23,572 nucleotides of DNA, taken from the IMG/VR virus record IMGVR_UViG_3300035228_000752, positions 1-23,572 of that record. The stretch is one strand, 5' to 3'. This document shows positions 20,657 to 23,572 of the stretch, in pieces. The notes beneath the pieces were generated by a model, which saw only the letters and a list, made by a program, of their open reading frames with translations, did no database searches and was not told where the DNA came from. A program made the translations under genes and the position numbers. Each line of letters begins with the position of its first letter. Position 1 is the first letter of the stretch. The stretch comes from a virus.

Positions 20657-21702
20657 ACTTCTTCAAGTTGAGCATTAATCCAATGATAGGTGTAACGAAT
20701 ACCTTCTTCAAGAGTCACCTCAAAATCCCATCCAAGTTTCTCTCTAATCAAATCATTGTTAGAGTTCCTACCACGAACACCAAGAGGAGCATCCATTTTA
20801 TGGTTTCTCTTGATAGGTTTGCCTGCTACCTTAGAAGTAATATCAGTCAACTGATTGATTGTTACCATCTCTTCAGAACCAATGTTCACTGGTCCCATGA
20901 AATCAGAATCCATCAACCTTCTAGTTGCTTCAATACAATCATCAATGTATAGGAAGGAACGTGTCTGCTCACCATCACCCCATACTTCAATATGTCCACC
21001 TACTCCAGGAAGTTTTGCTATTTTACGACAGATTGCTGCTGGTGCCTTTTCTCTTCCACCATCCCAGGTTCCTTCAGGTCCAAATATATTATGATACCTA
21101 GCAATCCTCACAGGAATACCATGGTTCTTATTATAAGCAAGATATAGTCTTTCACTGAAAAGTTTCTCCCACCCATACTCAGAGTCAGGTGCTGCTGGAT
21201 ATGCTGAATCCTCCCTGCAATCAGGATTATTAGGATCTACTTGATTGTATTCTGGATACATGCAAGCAGATCCAGAATAGAAAATCTTAGTAGAACTTTT
21301 GCCTAGTTGCTCATTAAATTTACGTTGCTCTTCAAGAACATTTAAATTAATACTAACAGAGTTGTGCATGATGTCTGCATCGTTTTCTCCAGTGAATACA
21401 AATCCTGCTCCACCCATGTCAGCAGCAAACTGATAGATCTCATCAAAAGATTTAATATATTGATAAGGAACACTACTATAAAAGTTACCCCGCTCACCTT
21501 TGAACTGAATAACTCTTGAAACAAAATTCACATCACGCAAGTCTCCTTGAACAAATTCATTTGCTTTATGCTCACCAAACTCTGGGTGCTTGAGGTCTAC
21601 CCCACGTACCCAGTATCCATCCTCACGCAGTCTATTGACCATGTGACTACCAATAAATCCACCAGCACCTAATACAAGTGCTGTCTTTCTATATTCAGAC
21701 AT
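20653..21702 (-). CDS. GDP-mannose 3,5-epimerase
   Basis: 349 residues. It converts GDP-D-mannose to GDP-L-galactose and/or GDP-L-gulose using bound NAD. The Rossmann loop is LVLGAGGFIGSHMVN (9-23). Other signature blocks are YQFAADMGGAGF (90-101), SGSACMYPE with the proposed catalytic Cys147, YGWEK with Tyr176 and Lys180, RYHNIFGPEGTWDGGREKAP with Lys219 and GVRGRNSNN. Extended SDR length fits. It is the first gene of the 16-kb glycan operon, just after the promoter at 21724-21752, with an about 15-base leader and no clear ribosome site. It sets the GDP-hexose supply of the cluster. Confidence 0.93.
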   Translation of the reverse strand: MSEYRKTALVLGAGGFIGSHMVNRLREDGYWVRGVDLKHPEFGEHKANEFVQGDLRDVNFVSRVIQFKGERGNFYSSVPYQYIKSFDEIYQFAADMGGAGFVFTGENDADIMHNSVSINLNVLEEQRKFNEQLGKSSTKIFYSGSACMYPEYNQVDPNNPDCREDSAYPAAPDSEYGWEKLFSERLYLAYNKNHGIPVRIARYHNIFGPEGTWDGGREKAPAAICRKIAKLPGVGGHIEVWGDGEQTRSFLYIDDCIEATRRLMDSDFMGPVNIGSEEMVTINQLTDITSKVAGKPIKRNHKMDAPLGVRGRNSNNDLIREKLGWDFEVTLEEGIRYTYHWINAQLEEV

Positions 21703-21711
21703 GTAAAATAA

Positions 21712-21719
21712 TGTTTATA
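21712..21719 (-). promoter_or_regulatory. Weak late-like box before the glycan operon
   Basis: The minus strand reads TATAAACA, one mismatch to the T4 late core, 10 bases before the ATG at 21702. A start there would leave only a few bases of leader, so its use is doubtful. Confidence 0.25.
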
Positions 21720-21723
21720 ATTT

Positions 21724-21752
21724 ATTATAGATGATTAAATATCAGACGTCAA
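21724..21752 (-). promoter_or_regulatory. Sigma70-like early promoter of the glycan operon
   Basis: Minus strand: TTGACG (21752-21747), 17-base spacer, perfect TATAAT (21729-21724). The -35 overlaps the stop codon of the coiled-coil gene. It is the only strong promoter I find upstream of the 20 glycan genes, and it fits host-polymerase-driven early expression. Confidence 0.85.
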
Positions 21753-22074
21753 TTCTCCTGATACCATCTTCTCCTTTAGGGAAATTATCAGTAACTTGTG
21801 TCACCTTGTTTAGCCCTACAATCAGAGCATCAAGTCTTGCATCACTACCAGATGATGCTGCAGCCTTGGGAGCAGGAGCATTACACTTTGCTGTCAGTGC
21901 TTCCAGTGCTGCTTCAAGAGCATCCAGTCTTGCATCAACCTTTGATGAAGTTGCACCAGTTGGCTTTTTGTGTGCCTCTGTTTCCAGTGCCTTAAGTCTT
22001 TCTTCTACTTCCACATCATACTGAGACATAGATGCACCACTTGAAGACTTTGCTGCAGTTCCTTTGTATGCCAT
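21742..22074 (-). CDS. Small coiled-coil protein, 110 aa, possible virion protein
   Basis: Start at ATG 22074 (MAYKGTAAKSSSGASMSQYD); a TTG 9 bases upstream is less likely. The protein is Ala/Ser/Lys-rich. A heptad-like repeat occurs three times: VEERLKALE, KVDARLDALEAALEAL and SDARLDALIVGLNKV. These predict amphipathic helices for an oligomeric coiled coil, separated by Ala/Pro linkers. It lies after a terminator and a late-like box, so it may be expressed late as a structural or tail-linked protein; that is inference. It carries no enzyme motifs. Confidence 0.8.
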   Translation of the reverse strand: MAYKGTAAKSSSGASMSQYDVEVEERLKALETEAHKKPTGATSSKVDARLDALEAALEALTAKCNAPAPKAAASSGSDARLDALIVGLNKVTQVTDNFPKGEDGIRRIDV

Positions 22075-22096
22075 TTGTTTCAATTAAGTTCTGGTG

Positions 22097-22104
22097 TATT
22101 TAGA
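22097..22104 (-). promoter_or_regulatory. Late-like promoter box
   Basis: The minus strand reads TCTAAATA, one mismatch to TATAAATA. It abuts the terminator T-run, the same arrangement as at 4030-4062. The leader to the ATG at 22074 would be about 17 bases. Confidence 0.45.
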
Positions 22105-22131
22105 AAAAAAAGAGACCCCTAAAGGTCTCTT
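22104..22131 (-). terminator. Rho-independent terminator, strong
   Basis: Perfect 8-bp stem AAGAGACC/GGTCTCTT (22131-22124 with 22117-22110), 6-base loop, then a run of eight T residues on the minus strand. It ends the transcript of the two small genes upstream. Confidence 0.9.
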
Positions 22132-22201
22132 ACGCAGGTCCGCATGCACGCCACTTGTTCTTTATATGGAAACAAGAAACCATAGGGTCTATTGACTCCA
22201 C
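22130..22201 (-). CDS. Possible 17-23 residue Cys-containing peptide
   Basis: The frame opens with GTG 22201 or ATG 22183 and ends in TAA at 22130-22132, whose first base flanks the terminator stem. The end reads MVSCFHIKNKWRACGPA. GGTGGAG lies upstream of the ATG. Stop-in-terminator is also seen for the 45-residue gene at 4052, which makes this worth listing, but its length does not allow a firm call. Confidence 0.25.
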   Translation of the reverse strand: MESIDPMVSCFHIKNKWRACGPA

Positions 22202-22210
22202 CAGGTATTT

Positions 22211-22465
22211 TTAGCGACTTACCGAGTCTCTAACATAACAAGGTACACCATCAGGATCAAGCCATTTGGTGTACTCAAAATCTTCCATAGCAGTCATTAA
22301 CTGCATTTCATTATCACAAAGATACATGTCTTTGTATTTTCCAGTGTAGGAATCAACTTTTTGAATACGAAAATCAGGTTTGCCATTAATTTCTAATGTA
22401 CCAACTTGAATGTATCTATATGGAAACTGCTCCAAGAGAACAGATGGTTTTTGAATGACTGGCAT
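22211..22465 (-). CDS. Small protein, 84 aa, unknown
   Basis: It begins MPVIQKPSVLLEQFPYRYIQ, with VGTLEINGKPDFRIQKVDSY, then a helix with an acidic MEDFEYTKWLDPD segment. It predicts a mixed beta/alpha fold with no membrane span and no recognised motif. It starts 2 bases after the stop of the gene upstream. The ribosome site is weak. It is probably an early regulatory protein, judging only from the promoter at 22706-22735. Confidence 0.72.
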   Translation of the reverse strand: MPVIQKPSVLLEQFPYRYIQVGTLEINGKPDFRIQKVDSYTGKYKDMYLCDNEMQLMTAMEDFEYTKWLDPDGVPCYVRDSVSR

Positions 22466-22467
22466 AA

Positions 22468-22683
22468 TTAAGAAACTTCAATAGCAGAGAGATCTTGTGA
22501 CAGACAATCCAAAAGGATGTCGTAATCATCAAGTGGATCCCCAGAAAAAACTACTCCATCATTCTCGTAGAACTTGCGAACCTTCTTGTAAAGTTTAGGA
22601 TTCTTCACATCTAGAAAGAAATCACCCTGAACTGCTGAACGAAGAGTGCTGATGTCTTTTTTGAACTTAGAAGTAATAGTCAT
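22468..22683 (-). CDS. Small protein, 71 aa, unknown
   Basis: MTITSKFKKDISTLRSAVQG, then a basic KLYKKVRKFYENDG and an acidic DPLDDYDILLDCLSQDLSAI end. Helical and charged; the family is not recognised. It is the first gene after a consensus early promoter (22706-22735); the leader is about 16 bases and has no good ribosome site. Early timing and small size fit the many host-takeover proteins of T4-like phages, but no function is shown. Confidence 0.74.
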   Translation of the reverse strand: MTITSKFKKDISTLRSAVQGDFFLDVKNPKLYKKVRKFYENDGVVFSGDPLDDYDILLDCLSQDLSAIEVS

Positions 22684-22705
22684 TGTCTTGTTTGTTGACC
22701 TTAGT

Positions 22706-22735
22706 ATTATAAGGGTTTGACAGGGGTTCTGTCAA
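22706..22735 (-). promoter_or_regulatory. Perfect consensus sigma70 early promoter
   Basis: Minus strand: TTGACA (22735-22730), 18-base spacer, TATAAT (22711-22706). It begins 2 bases past the 3' end of the CAT-anticodon tRNA and drives the gene at 22468-22683. Confidence 0.88.
22717..22735. repeat. Inverted repeat within the promoter spacer
   Basis: TTGACAG, 5 bases, CTGTCAA: a perfect 7-bp inverted repeat with the -35 element as one arm. It could act as a repressor or activator operator, or form a small hairpin right after the tRNA end. The plus strand also shows TTGACA but has no -10 at the right distance. Confidence 0.6.
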
Positions 22736-22736
22736 G

Positions 22737-22809
22737 TGCTTCCTGTGAGGATCGAACTCACCTTAGGCAAATTATGAGTTTGCTGCATTCACCAGATTGC
22801 TAAGGAAGC
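22737..22809 (-). tRNA. tRNA with anticodon CAT (Met, or Ile if modified)
   Basis: 73 bases folding to a full cloverleaf. The acceptor stem GCTTCCT/AGGAAGC is perfect (7 bp). The D-arm contains CTGGTGAA. The anticodon stem GCAAA/TTTGC holds loop CTCATAA (anticodon CAT). The T-stem GTGAG/CTCAC holds TTCGATC. The discriminator is A and no CCA is encoded. An unmodified CAT reads Met; with lysidine at position 34 it would read AUA (Ile). The sequence alone does not decide. Confidence 0.9.
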
Positions 22810-22820
22810 AAAGTAGTCCC

Positions 22821-22988
22821 TCATGATGCATCATCATGCTCAGTATGAATTCTTATAATTTCTTCATCTGCAGGAACCATCACTGCTTTATGCTTTCCGT
22901 TTGTTATTCCTATTGACTCACCATTCTCAACCTTTGTGATTAGTTCTTCCCAGTTCTCTTGCCAGTGTTCCACGGAATAAAATTTCAT
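22821..22988 (-). CDS. Phd/YefM-like antitoxin-type protein, 55 aa
   Basis: MKFYSVEHWQENWEELITKV, then ENGESIGITNGKHKAVMVPA and a short acidic-His tail. The pattern of an aromatic/charged helix, GESIGITNGKHKAVMVP and an acidic D-E-E matches the N-terminal DNA-binding half of Phd/YefM antitoxins (helix, then G-E-x-I-x-I-T-x-x-G-x-x-x-A-V-x-V). The toxin-binding C-terminus is missing, and no toxin gene is adjacent, so an orphan regulator or a protein neutralising a host toxin is more likely than a full toxin-antitoxin pair. ATG 22988 has no strong ribosome site. Confidence 0.7.
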   Translation of the reverse strand: MKFYSVEHWQENWEELITKVENGESIGITNGKHKAVMVPADEEIIRIHTEHDDAS

Positions 22989-23010
22989 TCTTGTAATATG
23001 TATATGATTA

Positions 23011-23175
23011 TTATTTCCACAATCCTACCACAATTAGAAGTCCTTGAGCATAGAAGAACAGCAATACTGAACCTATACAAGCACTAATGAGTGAAGCAGT
23101 TTTGTTGTGTTTATCGATTGCTTTATCAATCATCTTCTGACACTCTTCTTTGGTAACAAAATGTTCTTCAGACAT
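23011..23175 (-). CDS. Small membrane protein, 54 aa, unknown
   Basis: ATG 23175, 2 bases after the upstream stop. A polar helix (MSEEHFVTKEECQKMIDKAI) is followed by a membrane span (SLISACIGSVLLFFYAQGLL) to the end. The charged amphipathic start and C-terminal span suggest a tail-anchored type inner-membrane protein. No function can be given. It lies between the zinc-ribbon and antitoxin-like genes in the same direction. Confidence 0.78.
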   Translation of the reverse strand: MSEEHFVTKEECQKMIDKAIDKHNKTASLISACIGSVLLFFYAQGLLIVVGLWK

Positions 23176-23177
23176 AC

Positions 23178-23426
23178 TCACTTCACATCAAAGTCCATTT
23201 TACGAACTTTACGATGTCTTCTCTCTTCTTGATACATAAGGTCTTCAGAAGACAGGACACTTCTTTGATTGGGTTTCTGTATTGTGTTCAACATGACTAC
23301 TTTAGTTAAGTCAACTGCTGAGATATTGTCCTCTTTAATTGTTAACATATTGGGACAACCACAACACTGAACTTTTGTGGAACTAATGATCTCCTTATTG
23401 CAGGATGTGCATCTAACTTTAAGCAT
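23178..23426 (-). CDS. Zinc-ribbon-type small protein, 82 aa, unknown
   Basis: The start is ATG 23426 (MLKVRCTSCNKEIISSTKVQ). A longer frame would run into tRNA-Asn and is rejected. Four cysteines form C6-x2-C9 and C21/C22-x-C24 (VQCCGCPN), a zinc-ribbon-like knuckle. The rest is polar and helical with a basic Arg/Lys cluster near the end (ERRHRKVRKMDFDV). It may bind nucleic acid or a protein partner; inference from the zinc knuckle and basic tail. It starts 21 bases after the tRNA-Asn 3' end. Confidence 0.82.
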   Translation of the reverse strand: MLKVRCTSCNKEIISSTKVQCCGCPNMLTIKEDNISAVDLTKVVMLNTIQKPNQRSVLSSEDLMYQEERRHRKVRKMDFDVK

Positions 23427-23447
23427 TGTTTGTATACTCAGCCTTAA

Positions 23448-23520
23448 CTCCTCCACCTGGACTCGAACCAGGGACAACAGAATTAACAGTTCCGTGCTCT
23501 ACCAACTGAGCTATAGAGGA
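23448..23520 (-). tRNA. tRNA-Asn(GTT)
   Basis: 73 bases with acceptor TCCTCTA/TGGAGGA (one G-T pair). The D-arm is GCTCAGTTGGTAGAGC. The anticodon arm CGGAA-CTGTTAA-TTCTG gives anticodon GTT. The T-arm is CCTGG-TTCGAGT-CCAGG and the discriminator is G. The CCA end is not encoded. Cyanophages carry tRNAs that may support translation of their AT-rich genes. Confidence 0.95.
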
Positions 23521-23527
23521 TTGTGTT

Positions 23528-23572
23528 TTAACCAACAAGGTTTACATAACGAATTTTTGTATCTTTTCTCAG
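23528..23572 (-). CDS. C-terminal end of an unidentified upstream gene
   Basis: An open frame enters from the right edge and stops at TAA 23528-23530, giving the last 14 residues LRKDTKIRYVNLVG. The position just upstream of tRNA-Asn and the clean stop suggest a real gene end, but the visible part is too short to identify. Confidence 0.4.
   Translation of the reverse strand: MRKDTKIRYVNLVG

Noticed and set aside
5827-21702. Possibility that the cluster is an integrated bacterial island with insertion elements
   Set aside because: No transposase, integrase, terminal repeats or attachment-like duplication was seen; gene spacing and promoter style match the phage flanks.
23427-23477. N-terminal extension of the zinc-ribbon protein to 23477
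   Set aside because: It would overlap the 3' part of tRNA-Asn, and the extra residues have no relation to the zinc-ribbon protein; the ATG at 23426 is the natural start.
1-23572. CRISPR array, rRNA or large direct repeats
   Set aside because: No regularly spaced repeats or rRNA-like stretches were found on reading through the window.

Overview
The window looks like part of a T4-like cyanophage (myovirus of marine Synechococcus or Prochlorococcus). The evidence is a set of photosynthesis and carbon-metabolism genes typical of such phages (two hli genes, talC, a gnd-like gene, a plastocyanin remnant), phage-encoded tRNAs, very dense packing with ATGA-type start/stop overlaps, sigma70-like early promoters (TTGACA-N16-18-TATAAT) and T4-type late promoter boxes (TATAAATA). 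Every gene I can support lies on the minus strand, so transcription runs from high to low coordinates. The host genus cannot be settled from this sequence.

Layout in transcription order. (a) 23572-22130: the end of an unidentified gene, tRNA-Asn(GTT), a zinc-ribbon protein, a small membrane protein, a Phd/YefM-like antitoxin, a CAT-anticodon tRNA, then a consensus early promoter with an inverted repeat driving two small unknown genes, closed by a strong terminator. (b) 22074-21742: a small coiled-coil protein behind a late-like promoter box. (c) 21702-5827: an almost gapless run of 20 genes for nucleotide-sugar synthesis, glycan assembly and glycan decoration, started by a near-consensus early promoter at 21724-21752. 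It encodes a GDP-mannose 3,5-epimerase, a GT11 fucosyltransferase-type enzyme, a sulfotransferase-like protein, three methyltransferases, a GT6 (ABO-type) transferase, an APH-fold kinase, a nucleotidyltransferase-HAD fusion, two paralogous CFSGQPR proteins, a GT-B-like protein, a GT8-like protein, HddA kinase, a cupin, an HddC-like guanylyltransferase, a GDP-sugar epimerase/reductase, two paralogous GT4 proteins and a GT25 protein. (d) 5646-5281: a secreted porin-like beta-barrel protein with stacked early and late promoters, then a terminator.

(e) 5216-4052: small membrane and unknown proteins, a 72-residue Hli with its own consensus promoter, a second promoter, a 53-residue protein, a 35-residue Hli and a 45-residue membrane protein that ends inside a terminator. 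(f) 4005-1: a late-promoter-headed set with a membrane protein, a decayed petE, talC, a truncated gnd-like gene, a staphylococcal-nuclease-type enzyme and many small overlapping membrane proteins.

Inference on function: the 16-kb block should make GDP-activated sugars (GDP-heptose type and GDP-L-galactose/gulose type) and assemble a fucose- or galactose-containing, methylated and possibly sulfated or phospho-decorated glycan. It could coat the virion or remodel the host outer membrane; the porin-like gene at its downstream end fits the second idea. The hli/talC/gnd/petE genes belong to the known cyanophage strategy of keeping light reactions and the pentose phosphate pathway running during infection, but here petE is dead and gnd is cut to its NADP-binding half. 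Several genes of 28-55 codons were found by reading the gaps between the longer genes.
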